12,099 nt of DNA from contig CALGHC010000842.1 in NCBI GenBank assembly GCA_937915965.1, positions 1 through 12,099 on the forward strand, read 5' to 3'. Position 1 is the first letter of the stretch. The number at the start of each line of letters is the position of its first letter. Positions 1 through 5,930 of this stretch are shown here, in pieces. The position numbers were made by a program, and so were the translations under genes. The notes under the pieces are model-generated. The model was not told where the DNA came from. It was given only the letters and a program-made list of their open reading frames with translations, and did not search any database. This DNA is from an uncultured Myxococcales bacterium (lineage in GTDB: Bacteria > Myxococcota_A > UBA9042).

Positions 1-1
1 C

Positions 2-265
2 CCCGGCCGCGACCAGGGTGGTCGCCCTCGTGGCCACGCAGACGATCGACGCGCTCCTGGTCGTCCGTTCGAGATCCGCCCTGGCGCCGACGAGCGGGCA
101 GCGGCCGCGTCGACCCTCGCGGTGGGAGCCCGGGTCATCCTCAAGTACGGTTTGTTCGCCGGCAAGGAAGGCGAGGTCCGGGCGACAAAGGGCAATCAGG
201 TGGAAGTGGCGATTGGCGCGATCTCGGTGCGGCTACCGGCCAAAGAGGTTGAGTTGGTCCGCTAG
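2..265 (+). CDS. C-terminal end of a KOW-domain protein (5' truncated)
   Basis: A reading frame open from the window edge ends at a TAG at 263-265. It has no start here, so only the last 87 residues are visible. The first part (about residues 1-40) is rich in Gly, Pro, Arg and Asp and looks like a flexible, charged linker. The last 45 or so residues fit a KOW-type small beta-barrel: GARVILKYGLFAGKEGEVRA, then a short turn, then a strand ending in AKEVELVR. KOW modules occur in NusG/Spt5, some ribosomal proteins and other nucleic-acid-binding proteins, so RNA or ribosome contact is a reasonable guess. The specific protein is not recognisable from its tail. Codon third positions are mostly G/C, as in the other genes. 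It converges on the kinase gene, with 51 bases between the two stops. Confidence 0.6.
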   Translation, partial: PGRDQGGRPRGHADDRRAPGRPFEIRPGADERAAAASTLAVGARVILKYGLFAGKEGEVRATKGNQVEVAIGAISVRLPAKEVELVR

Positions 266-277
266 CGCCATTGTGAA

Positions 278-288
278 CCGCGTTGCGG
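278..288. terminator. Small stem-loop between convergent genes
   Basis: CCGC (278-281) and GCGG (285-288) form a 4-bp GC stem with a GTT loop in the 51-base gap between the KOW gene and the kinase gene. The T-rich stretch around 304-317 lies 16 bases downstream on the plus strand, which is too far for a textbook intrinsic terminator. It is a weak candidate only. Confidence 0.2.
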
Positions 289-316
289 CCTGAACCTGCG
301 AGATTTTCAGATTTCT

Positions 317-1660
317 TCAGATCTTGCCAAGCTTCTTTAGCGTGGCGATCACGCTCCAACCCAGCGCGAACACCAGGGCGATGACCCCAACCCACAGGAA
401 CTGCACGACCGCTTTGCGGCTGGGTCGCAGATCGCGGCCCGTGGTCTCGCCCGGCGCGATCGCGGCAAGGGGCGGCGCCGGCGGCGGCGTGTTGCGCTGC
501 GCTGACATCGCTGGCGCCACGGCCCCACCGACTGCTTGCATCGACGCAGACGCTCGAGGCGGCGGTCGGCGCCGCGGCGGTCGGTCGGTCTCGGCTTCCT
601 CTGGTGAGAGGTCGAGCGGCGAGCGCGCGACAACCGACAGCGCCGACGGCGCAAAGTCCTCGTCCCGCATCAGCGCAACCGGTGGCGTGATCGTCGCTGC
701 TCCGGGCATTCCGTCGCGTGGGGCGCGTTCGACGAGGGACCAGACGTAGCGCTGAAGGGCGACCTGGTCGAAGCTTGGTGCGTTGGTCTTCAGCCAGCCC
801 GCGAGCGCCTGGCCTAGCTCCGCGCCACTTTGAAAGCGCCGTTCGACGTTCCGTTCCAGGCAACGCAGTACGATCGCTGAGAGAGCTTCGCCCACGTCGG
901 CGGCAAGATGGTGCGGCGGCACGATCGGGTCCTCGCGCACTGCGCGAAGAATGGCAAACGGCGAGGCCGCGGTCTCACTGCGAAACAGAGGCCGACCGGT
1001 GAGCAGCTCGTGCAGGCAAACACCGAGGCTGAAGACGTCCGAGCGAGCATCCACCTTCTCGGCGCTGGCCTGCTCGGGGGACATGTAGGCATATTTGCCC
1101 TTGATGACGCCTGCCATTGTCTGCTGTATGCGTGTGGCCACCTTGGCGACGCCGAAGTCGATGATCTTGACCTGTCCCTGCCGCCCCAAGAGTACGTTTT
1201 GAGGGCTGACGTCGCGGTGGACGATGCCGAGACGGCGTCCATCGTCGTCGTGCACCTCGTGTGCGTAGGCGAGTCCGTTGGCGATACCCAAGCCCACGCG
1301 CGCGATCGCGATGGGGTCGATGCGCTCACCGAGGCGCTCTGCCATCACGTAGAGCTGCCCCAGATCGATGCCGTTGACGTACTCCATGAGGAAGTACCAG
1401 GCACCTTCGTGACAGCCGAGCTCGAACGTCCGGGCGATGTTCGGGTGGGTGAACCGCATCGCGAGGCGCGCCTCTTCGACCAGCATCTCGACCGCGCTGT
1501 CGTCTTCAGACAACACCGCGTGCATGCGTTTGAGAGCAACCAATCGCTGCTCGCCAGTCGAGCTGACGGCCTGGGCAAGAAAGACCTCGGCCATGCCACC
1601 GCGGCCCAGCGGGCGCAGCAGGACGTAGGGGCCGAATCGCTGGGGGTAGGTCGCTGCCAT
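317..1660 (-). CDS. Membrane-anchored Ser/Thr protein kinase (PknB/Hanks type)
   Basis: The 447-residue protein has a kinase domain at about residues 10-290, a Pro/Ala/Arg-rich linker, and one C-terminal membrane segment (about 416-437) followed by LKKLGKI, so the catalytic part should be cytoplasmic. All core motifs are present: glycine loop GRGGMAEVF (19-27), VALK with ATP-binding Lys44, alpha-C glutamate in VEEAR (61-65), HRDVSPQN (148-155, catalytic Asp150), DFG (168-170), and SPEQ in place of APE (194-197). It should therefore be active, phosphorylating Ser/Thr of unknown targets. HRDVSPQN and GGMAEVF are common in myxobacterial kinases. There are no PASTA, TPR or other sensor domains, so a signal would have to come through the anchor or the linker. 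The ATG at 1658-1660 has no Shine-Dalgarno sequence. The next gene upstream ends 65 bases away, with a terminator between. Confidence 0.95.
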   Translation of the reverse strand: MAATYPQRFGPYVLLRPLGRGGMAEVFLAQAVSSTGEQRLVALKRMHAVLSEDDSAVEMLVEEARLAMRFTHPNIARTFELGCHEGAWYFLMEYVNGIDLGQLYVMAERLGERIDPIAIARVGLGIANGLAYAHEVHDDDGRRLGIVHRDVSPQNVLLGRQGQVKIIDFGVAKVATRIQQTMAGVIKGKYAYMSPEQASAEKVDARSDVFSLGVCLHELLTGRPLFRSETAASPFAILRAVREDPIVPPHHLAADVGEALSAIVLRCLERNVERRFQSGAELGQALAGWLKTNAPSFDQVALQRYVWSLVERAPRDGMPGAATITPPVALMRDEDFAPSALSVVARSPLDLSPEEAETDRPPRRRPPPRASASMQAVGGAVAPAMSAQRNTPPPAPPLAAIAPGETTGRDLRPSRKAVVQFLWVGVIALVFALGWSVIATLKKLGKI

Positions 1661-1669
1661 CGCACGCCG

Positions 1670-1699
1670 AGGCTAGTTGGATTCGCGCACCGCGCGCAA
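1670..1699 (-). promoter_or_regulatory. Possible weak promoter for a near-leaderless kinase mRNA
   Basis: Read on the minus strand, TTGCGC (1694-1699) is followed by an 18-base spacer and TAGCCT (1670-1675). Each hexamer matches the sigma70 consensus at only 3 of 6 positions. The -10-like box sits 9 bases before the kinase ATG, which would place transcription start at or almost at the start codon. This fits the missing Shine-Dalgarno sequence and the terminator just upstream, but the match is weak and the -35 box overlaps the terminator's T-run. Confidence 0.2.
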
Positions 1700-1722
1700 G
1701 AAAACGCCCCGGCCGGGGGGCG
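1698..1722 (-). terminator. Rho-independent terminator after the YbhN-like gene
   Basis: On the minus strand, CGCCCC (1717-1722) pairs with GGGGCG (1705-1710) around CCGGCC, which is itself self-complementary. TTTTCTT (1698-1704) follows directly. A 6-bp all-GC stem plus a T-run, starting 4 bases after the stop codon of the upstream gene, is a textbook intrinsic terminator. It separates the YbhN-like gene from the kinase gene. Confidence 0.75.
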
Positions 1723-1725
1723 CGC

Positions 1726-2835
1726 TCAGGGCTGGGCCCCTCGGGCGCGCGCATCGGCCCACAGCCCCCACGCCCCGAAGAGCGACACCTGGACTGTCTG
1801 CATCAGCCAGACCGCCAACCCGAAGACGACTGCTGCCGGCGCGTCGCCATGAACCCCCCACAGCCCGGCGGGCAGCAGCAAGAACGTCCAGAACGAGCCG
1901 ACGTTGCCGGGCGAGTTGGGGATCATCATGCCAACGACGACCGTGCACATCATCGCGTAGCCGGCCGACAGCGGGACGTCGAGGCCGAATCCTCGCGCCA
2001 TCAACCACACGCCGACGCCGTTGATGCCCCAGTAGGCGACCGTCAAGAGCAGGAACTGGGCGATGGCCAGCGGGCTGCGGAGCACCGTGAGGCCGTCCAC
2101 AAAGGTCGTCACGAGACCAATGATGCGCTCGGCGAGGCCGCCCGAGACACGGCCAATCACCCCGCGAAGCAGCGCGATGGTCGCCTGGCGAGCGAGTGCC
2201 GTCGCGCCCAGCAAGATCAGCGCACCGGCGAACACCGCCAGCGCCACGAACGCTCCGACCTGCACCTCGGGGAAACGCGCGAGCTGGCTCTGGGGCACCT
2301 GAAGGAGCACCAGGAAGAGCGCCAACGAGACGACCAGACCGTCGAGGACCCGTTCAACCGCGATCGTCGACAGGCCTGTGCCGAATGCGATCTCGGTGTT
2401 GCGCGCGAGAAGCAGCGGCCGAACGAGCTCGCCGAGTCGCAGCGGCAGCAAAAAGACAGCCATGAACCCGACCGCGCCGACCCGATTGCAGACCCGCAGC
2501 GAAGCGCCACCAAATGGCGCCAGCATCGGCCGCCAGCGCATGACCCGAAGCCAGTGGATGACCACCAGGACCAGACCATATGCAGCGATCGCCCACAGCG
2601 CCAGCGACCAGGTTGCCGGCCCCGAGCCGTCGCGCAGGATCAGGGCGAGATCGCCGCTGCTGTTCCGGTCCAGCGAAAGCCGGCCGCGCAGCAACGTGTC
2701 GAGAGGCCAACTGCGCGCCGACCACCACACGAAGAGGGCGCCGATCGCGAGGCCGGCAAGCCAGCGCAACCAGACTCCGTTGCGGCCCGCCGCCTTCGGC
2801 AGGTCCGATTCTAGCTGGTTGTCGGGCTGAGTCAC
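1726..2835 (-). CDS. Lysylphosphatidylglycerol-synthase-TM / YbhN-family (UPF0104) membrane protein
   Basis: The 369-residue polytopic inner-membrane protein has about eight or nine hydrophobic segments, including residues 22-40, 75-97, 120-140, 163-180, 192-212, 258-280, 314-330 and 333-356. Family landmarks are PLRLGELVRPLLLAR (131-145), ERVLDGL (161-167) and IPNSPGNVGSF (305-315). These match the flippase-like domain shared by YbhN proteins and the membrane half of MprF; the soluble aminoacyl-transferase half of MprF is absent. Members are thought to move or present lipids or lipid-linked sugars, but the substrate cannot be read from sequence. The start is GTG (2833-2835), preceded by AGGTG at a 5-base spacing. 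It lies 135 bases downstream of the UDP-sugar dehydrogenase gene on the same strand, which suggests an envelope glycolipid role. An intrinsic terminator follows its stop. Confidence 0.88.
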   Translation of the reverse strand: MTQPDNQLESDLPKAAGRNGVWLRWLAGLAIGALFVWWSARSWPLDTLLRGRLSLDRNSSGDLALILRDGSGPATWSLALWAIAAYGLVLVVIHWLRVMRWRPMLAPFGGASLRVCNRVGAVGFMAVFLLPLRLGELVRPLLLARNTEIAFGTGLSTIAVERVLDGLVVSLALFLVLLQVPQSQLARFPEVQVGAFVALAVFAGALILLGATALARQATIALLRGVIGRVSGGLAERIIGLVTTFVDGLTVLRSPLAIAQFLLLTVAYWGINGVGVWLMARGFGLDVPLSAGYAMMCTVVVGMMIPNSPGNVGSFWTFLLLPAGLWGVHGDAPAAVVFGLAVWLMQTVQVSLFGAWGLWADARARGAQP

Positions 2836-2923
2836 GGCTGCACCTGGCGGCGGCGCGGCGGCCGGTGCCCGGCGACCGCAGTCCCGAGATCCGGGCTGGA
2901 AGCACGGCCGAGGCCGCTGCGGA

Positions 2924-2963
2924 GGCGCCCGCCCGGCCCTTGGGCTTCGGGCATCGGGGCGCC
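2924..2963. repeat. Long GC-rich interrupted inverted repeat (possible terminator or 3' end stabiliser)
   Basis: GGCGCCC (2924-2930) pairs with GGGCGCC (2957-2963). GCCC (2931-2934) pairs with GGGC (2949-2952), and GCCC (2936-2939) with GGGC (2942-2945). Together these give a 15-bp stem with small internal loops. It begins 7 bases past the stop of the dehydrogenase gene (minus strand). There is no T-run on either side, so it is not a classical intrinsic terminator. It could protect a 3' end or partly stop transcription before the YbhN-like gene. Confidence 0.5.
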
Positions 2964-2970
2964 GTCTCTT

Positions 2971-4272
2971 TCACAGCAAGTAGATGTGATCCTGGCCAGC
3001 GCGGACGTCGCGTGTCGCGTTGCGTGTGTCGACCACGACCGGCAGGCGGCGGCAGATGTCGGCGTAGTCGAACGCGCGATGGTCAGTAATGATTACCCCG
3101 AGATCGTAGCTCTCCAGGTCGCTCAAGTCGGCGATGCCTTCGTGGCGCGTGCCTTCCTCGAAGTAGTGAGGAACGTGCGGGTCGTAGTAGTCGACCACCG
3201 CACCCTTCTCGGCGATCTGATCGATGACCGTGATCGCAGGCGACTCACGGTAGTCGTCGATGTCACGCTTGTAGGCGACACCGAGCACCAGGATCCGGCT
3301 GCCCCGCACTGCCTTGCCGCGGTCATTGAGGGCGTCCTGCACGAGTCGAACCACGTGCGTGGGCATGTCGGTGTTGATCGTATCGGCGAGCTCGATGAAT
3401 CGCGCTTGGTAGTTCAGCGATCGCAGCTTCCAGCTCAGATATAGCGGGTCGATCGGGATGCAGTGACCGCCCAACCCGGGACCTGGGTAGAAGGGCATGT
3501 ACCCGAATGGCTTGGTCGCGGCCGCGTCGATCACCTCCCAGACGCTCAGGCCGAGCTTGTGGCACATCAAGGCGAGCTCGTTGACCAGTCCGATATTGAC
3601 TGCCCGGAACGTATTCTCAAGCAGCTTGACCATCTCGGCGCAGTCCGGGCTTGAGACGACCTGGACCTGGTCGATGAATGCGCTGTAGAGAGCGCGCACA
3701 CATTGGCCGCCGGCCTCGCTCAGCGCGCCAACGATCTTTGTGGTGTTGCGCACGCCGTATGTGGCGTTGCCGGGGTCGATACGCTCGGGAGAAAATGCAA
3801 CATGGAAGTCGACACCAGCGGTCAGACCGCTCGCCTGCTCGAGCATGGGAGCGAGCACCTCGCGGGTGAAGCCAGGGTAGGTCGTGGACTCGAGCACGAA
3901 GATCTGCCCGGCCTTCATGTGTGGCGCGATCTGCTCCGCTGCGCTCATGATGAAGCCGATGTCGGGGTCGCGGGTCTTGTTGAGCGGTGTCGGTACACAG
4001 ATGATGATCGCGTCGGACTCGTTGATGACCGCGAAGTCGTCGTGTGCGCTCAACAGGCCGCTGGCGACCAGAGGGGCGAGGACCTCGGACGCTACGTCGC
4101 TGATGTCCGAGATGCCCAGGTTGATATTGGCGACGCGGCCGCGGTTGATGTCGACGCCGCGGGTGCGCAGACCGACCTCGGCCGTGCGAGCGGCGAGCGG
4201 CAGTCCGACGTAGCCAAGTCCGACCACGGCAACCTGCGCCGTACGGTTCTCGATCGCTTGTTCCAGAGTCAT
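2971..4272 (-). CDS. UDP-N-acetylglucosamine-type 6-dehydrogenase (nucleotide-sugar dehydrogenase, WbpA-like)
   Basis: The 433-residue cytoplasmic enzyme oxidises C6 of a UDP-sugar to the uronic acid with two NAD+. Its N-terminal Rossmann fold has GLGYVG (18-23). The catalytic region has FVLESTTYPG (125-134), Lys216 and Asn220 in MVKLLENTFR, and the nucleophile Cys271 in GPGLGGHCIPIDPLYLSWK. The C-terminal UDP-binding domain contains LGVAYKRDIDDYRESPA (330-346). The GGHCIPIDPLYLSWK form is typical of the WbpA/UDP-GlcNAc (or GalNAc) dehydrogenase branch rather than of plain UDP-glucose dehydrogenase, but substrate choice is inferred. The product feeds capsule, O-antigen or exopolysaccharide synthesis. 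The ATG start has a strong GAGGAG 5 bases upstream, and a sigma70-like promoter lies 52 bases before it. No other sugar-pathway enzyme is adjacent. Confidence 0.95.
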   Translation of the reverse strand: MTLEQAIENRTAQVAVVGLGYVGLPLAARTAEVGLRTRGVDINRGRVANINLGISDISDVASEVLAPLVASGLLSAHDDFAVINESDAIIICVPTPLNKTRDPDIGFIMSAAEQIAPHMKAGQIFVLESTTYPGFTREVLAPMLEQASGLTAGVDFHVAFSPERIDPGNATYGVRNTTKIVGALSEAGGQCVRALYSAFIDQVQVVSSPDCAEMVKLLENTFRAVNIGLVNELALMCHKLGLSVWEVIDAAATKPFGYMPFYPGPGLGGHCIPIDPLYLSWKLRSLNYQARFIELADTINTDMPTHVVRLVQDALNDRGKAVRGSRILVLGVAYKRDIDDYRESPAITVIDQIAEKGAVVDYYDPHVPHYFEEGTRHEGIADLSDLESYDLGVIITDHRAFDYADICRRLPVVVDTRNATRDVRAGQDHIYLL

Positions 4273-4277
4273 TGAAG

Positions 4278-4283
4278 CTCCTC
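4278..4283 (-). promoter_or_regulatory. Ribosome binding site of the UDP-sugar dehydrogenase gene
   Basis: GAGGAG on the minus strand, 5 bases before the ATG at 4270-4272. It fixes that start codon. Confidence 0.8.
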
Positions 4284-4323
4284 GATCGCCGGGTGTGGAG
4301 CAGCACGGCGAGGCTGGCGGCGG

Positions 4324-4352
4324 AGTCTAGTCGCGGCCCCCAAGCCGGTCAA
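4324..4352 (-). promoter_or_regulatory. Sigma70-like promoter for the UDP-sugar dehydrogenase gene
   Basis: On the minus strand, TTGACC (4347-4352; 5 of 6 to the -35 consensus) is followed by exactly 17 bases and TAGACT (4324-4329; 4 of 6 to the -10). Predicted transcription start is near 4317, giving a leader of about 45 bases that carries the GAGGAG site. Found by eye; not tested. Confidence 0.55.
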
Positions 4353-4390
4353 ACGTCGCCCGGTGTCGCAATCAGGTCATTGCCTTGTTG

Positions 4391-4416
4391 CCACACGTGG
4401 CGTTCGAGATCGAACG
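4391..4416. promoter_or_regulatory. Paired palindromes between the divergent promoters (putative operator)
   Basis: CGTTCGA-GA-TCGAACG (4401-4416) is a perfect inverted repeat with 7-bp arms and a 2-base centre. Directly beside it, CCAC-AC-GTGG (4391-4400) is a smaller one. They lie between the two outward-facing -35 boxes (minus-strand promoter ending at 4352, plus-strand promoter starting at 4446), where a dimeric regulator could act on one or both. The GTTC-N6-GAAC layout is not the usual LexA box (GAAC-N4-GTTC in Gram-positives, GTTC-N7-GTTC in alphaproteobacteria), so the regulator is unknown. Confidence 0.4.
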
Positions 4417-4445
4417 CGAGCGGTGGACGGCGCCCGCGTCCTGGT

Positions 4446-4474
4446 TTGACTTCGCCCTCGCGGCCTCCTACAAA
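4446..4474 (+). promoter_or_regulatory. Sigma70-like promoter for the split rdgC genes
   Basis: TTGACT (4446-4451; 5 of 6 to the -35 consensus), a 17-base spacer, then TACAAA (4469-4474; 4 of 6 to the -10). Predicted start is near 4481, giving a leader of about 43 bases before the ATG at 4524. Together with the minus-strand promoter at 4324-4352 it makes a divergent pair. Confidence 0.55.
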
Positions 4475-4510
4475 CCGGGCGCCCCCAAACCGGGCGGCCC
4501 ATACGGGCCG

Positions 4511-4515
4511 AGGAG
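4511..4515 (+). promoter_or_regulatory. Ribosome binding site deciding the rdgC N-half start
   Basis: AGGAG lies 8 bases before the ATG at 4524. The frame stays open upstream to an ATG at 4272, but that extension crosses the promoter and has no ribosome binding site, so 4524 is preferred. Confidence 0.75.
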
Positions 4516-4523
4516 CACAAGCC

Positions 4524-5141
4524 ATGGGACTCTCGAGCGGTAGCCTGACCTACACGCGCCTTATCACCGTCGGCGATCTTCCCGAGAACCATGCCGAGGC
4601 GTGGTGCGAGGCGCTCGAGCAGCACGCGTTCCACGAGATCGAGGTTGCCGGTGACCTCGAGCAGAGTTGGGGATGGGTCCAAAGCGACGACCCATTCGAA
4701 TCCAGTTGGCATCCGCACACCCTGCTGCGTCCGGGCGACGGCCTGTTGCTGTGCCTACGGATCGACACCCTGAAGATCCCCGCCACAACGCTCAAAGCCT
4801 GGGCGAAGCGCCACGAAAAGGAGCGCATGGCCGCGATGGGGCGTGAACGGCTCAGCCGCGCCGAGCGCGATCAACTCAAGGACGAGGTCAAACGACGGCT
4901 GCGCCGCCAGAGTCTGCCCAAGATGCAGCTCATTGAGGCGGCCTGGAATCTGACCAACGGAGAGTTGCGTCTCATGAGTACGTCCAAGGCGCTTGTGGGT
5001 CGCTTCGTCGACGTCTTCGAGAAGACCTTCCATCTGCAGCTTCGCAGCCTCGATCCGCTCACCTTGTTGTGGGCGCGCGAGCTGGGCGACGAGCAGATGG
5101 ACGCGGTCGCTCGGCTCGATTCCGAGCCCTTCCACATCTAG
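4524..5141 (+). CDS. rdgC: RdgC-family protein, N-terminal half (split RdgC)
   Basis: The 205-residue protein matches the first two-thirds of RdgC, the non-specific DNA-binding ring protein that modulates RecA-driven recombination. Recognisable parts: the opening strand SLTYTRLITVGDLP (7-20); WGWVQSDDPFESSWHP (49-64), equivalent to the GWVPP region of E. coli RdgC; the strand LLLCLRIDTLKIPATTLK (74-91), like ICARKEEKILPSPVIK; the helix AERDQLKDEVKRRLRRQSLPK (113-133), like TEKDSLKDEVLHSLLPR; and IEAAWNLTNGELRLMSTSK (137-155), like MMWIDTVNGLIMVDCASAK. E. coli RdgC is about 300 residues and continues beyond this point; here the protein stops soon after that core. The missing part appears as the next gene, 103 bases downstream on the same strand. 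E. coli comparisons are from memory. The gene has its own sigma70-like promoter and AGGAG site. Confidence 0.82.
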   Translation: MGLSSGSLTYTRLITVGDLPENHAEAWCEALEQHAFHEIEVAGDLEQSWGWVQSDDPFESSWHPHTLLRPGDGLLLCLRIDTLKIPATTLKAWAKRHEKERMAAMGRERLSRAERDQLKDEVKRRLRRQSLPKMQLIEAAWNLTNGELRLMSTSKALVGRFVDVFEKTFHLQLRSLDPLTLLWARELGDEQMDAVARLDSEPFHI

Positions 5142-5244
5142 ACCACATACGCCCCTTTCTTCTGTCTACCGACCGCCTATCCACCGCCTGCGCGGACGCG
5201 ACGTGCGACAAGCCTCCGGCAGGACCGGCAAAGCGAGCCAATCG

Positions 5245-5769
5245 ATGAGCGATGTCCCCAAGAGTGATCGATACGCCTTCCTCGGCCGCGAGTTCCTCAC
5301 CTGGCTTTGGTACGCCGCCGAGAGCGGCAACGGCATGGTCGCGATCGAGGCCGACGTCGAGGTGCGCGTCGATTTTGCCCGTCGGCTCGTCCTTGAGACT
5401 GGCGGCGGCGTGCGCGAAGGCTCGACCGTGCAGGCCGACGCTCCATCGCTGGCGGAGGAGTCGCGCACCGCGCTGCGTACCGGCAAGAAGGTTGCGGCGG
5501 CGCGGCTGGTGCTCGACATCGATGGGCGCACATTTGAGGTCGGGCTCAACGCCGATACCTTCGCCCTCTCCGGGGTCAAGGTGCCGAGCGTGCTCGCCGA
5601 TGGCGATGGCGACCGCATCGATGAGCGCTTGGGCCTGCTTGACGAGGTCGAGACCCTCCTCGACGGATTGTACATCCGCTTCATCCGTCTGCGGGTCTCC
5701 GATCAGTGGCCAGAGTCGCGCACGGCGATTCGGGACTGGATTCTGGCGAGCCAGGGCGACCAGGGTTAG
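5245..5769 (+). CDS. RdgC-family C-terminal-half protein (split RdgC partner)
   Basis: This 174-residue soluble protein most likely carries the C-terminal part of RdgC. EFLTWLWYAAESGNGMVAIE (16-35) lines up with [20 protein letters not shown] of E. coli RdgC. VREGSTVQADAPSLAEESRT (56-75), ALRTGKKVAAARLVLDIDGR (76-95) and TFEVGLN (96-102) follow the same pattern as its VIRAKKQDLTSEEITNHI, EAGKVVTKLALDWQQRIQF and VMCD segments. A final helix rich in Glu and Leu (128-150) matches the RdgC C-terminal helix. The comparison is from memory and identity is low, so the call is an inference strengthened by the adjacent N-half gene. The FLGREFLTWLW motif looks highly constrained. The ATG at 5245 has only a poor ribosome binding site (AAGCGAG upstream); an in-frame GTG at 5203 is the alternative start. 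It is probably co-transcribed with the gene before it. Confidence 0.68.
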   Translation: MSDVPKSDRYAFLGREFLTWLWYAAESGNGMVAIEADVEVRVDFARRLVLETGGGVREGSTVQADAPSLAEESRTALRTGKKVAAARLVLDIDGRTFEVGLNADTFALSGVKVPSVLADGDGDRIDERLGLLDEVETLLDGLYIRFIRLRVSDQWPESRTAIRDWILASQGDQG

Positions 5770-5930
5770 CTTAGGGGGCCGCGCCTTCGGCTGCGCCGAC
5801 CCGGTCTCTCGCGAAACCGTTGAAGCGTCCGCCGATATCGCGGTCTGAGCCCCCGTCCGCTCGCTGTTCGCCGCTCGCGCTCGCGTCGGCGCCAGCTCGC
5901 GCGCCGCTGCAGTCCCGGAGACCACCCGCC
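5770..5930. other. 161-base gap before the MBOAT gene, no clear signal
   Basis: A GC-rich stretch with repeated CTCGC/CGCTCG-like words near 5860-5900. I found no convincing -35/-10 pair and no stem-loop with a T-run. It is therefore unclear whether the MBOAT gene is read from the rdgC promoter or has its own. TTGAAG at 5819-5824 has no matching -10 box. Confidence 0.4.
5917..5920 (+). promoter_or_regulatory. Ribosome binding site deciding the MBOAT start
   Basis: GGAG lies 10 bases before the GTG at 5931. It supports GTG 5931 over the in-frame ATG at 5820, whose extension reads as basic, Pro/Arg/Ala-rich sequence unlike the family. Confidence 0.55.

Noticed and set aside
18..293. A 91-codon plus-strand open frame at the left edge
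   Set aside because: Its product is Ser/Arg-rich without structure, while another frame on the same strand gives a coherent KOW module ending at 265.
306..322. Two direct copies of TTCAGAT at 306-312 and 316-322
   Set aside because: Seven bases repeated once at the end of a gene is readily explained by chance, and part of it is kinase coding sequence.
908..1852. A long plus-strand open frame (314 codons) opposite the kinase gene
   Set aside because: It is the antisense of a gene with every kinase motif intact; long antisense frames are expected in GC-rich DNA, and it has no recognisable domain.
1849..2814. A long plus-strand open frame (321 codons) opposite the YbhN-like gene
   Set aside because: Its product is almost all Arg, Gln, Asp, His and Glu with no hydrophobic core, the typical antisense image of a membrane protein.
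4401..4416. The palindrome as a LexA (SOS) box for the rdgC genes
   Set aside because: GTTC-N6-GAAC has the wrong orientation and spacing for the known LexA boxes I can recall; kept only as an operator for an unknown regulator.
4272..4523. An N-terminal extension of the RdgC-like protein from the ATG at 4272
   Set aside because: It crosses the predicted promoters and palindrome, lacks a ribosome binding site, and does not resemble RdgC; AGGAG points to the ATG at 4524.
5850..5905. CTCGC/CGCTCG-rich stretch resembling short tandem repeats
   Set aside because: No regular period or repeated unit longer than a few bases; ordinary GC-rich low complexity.
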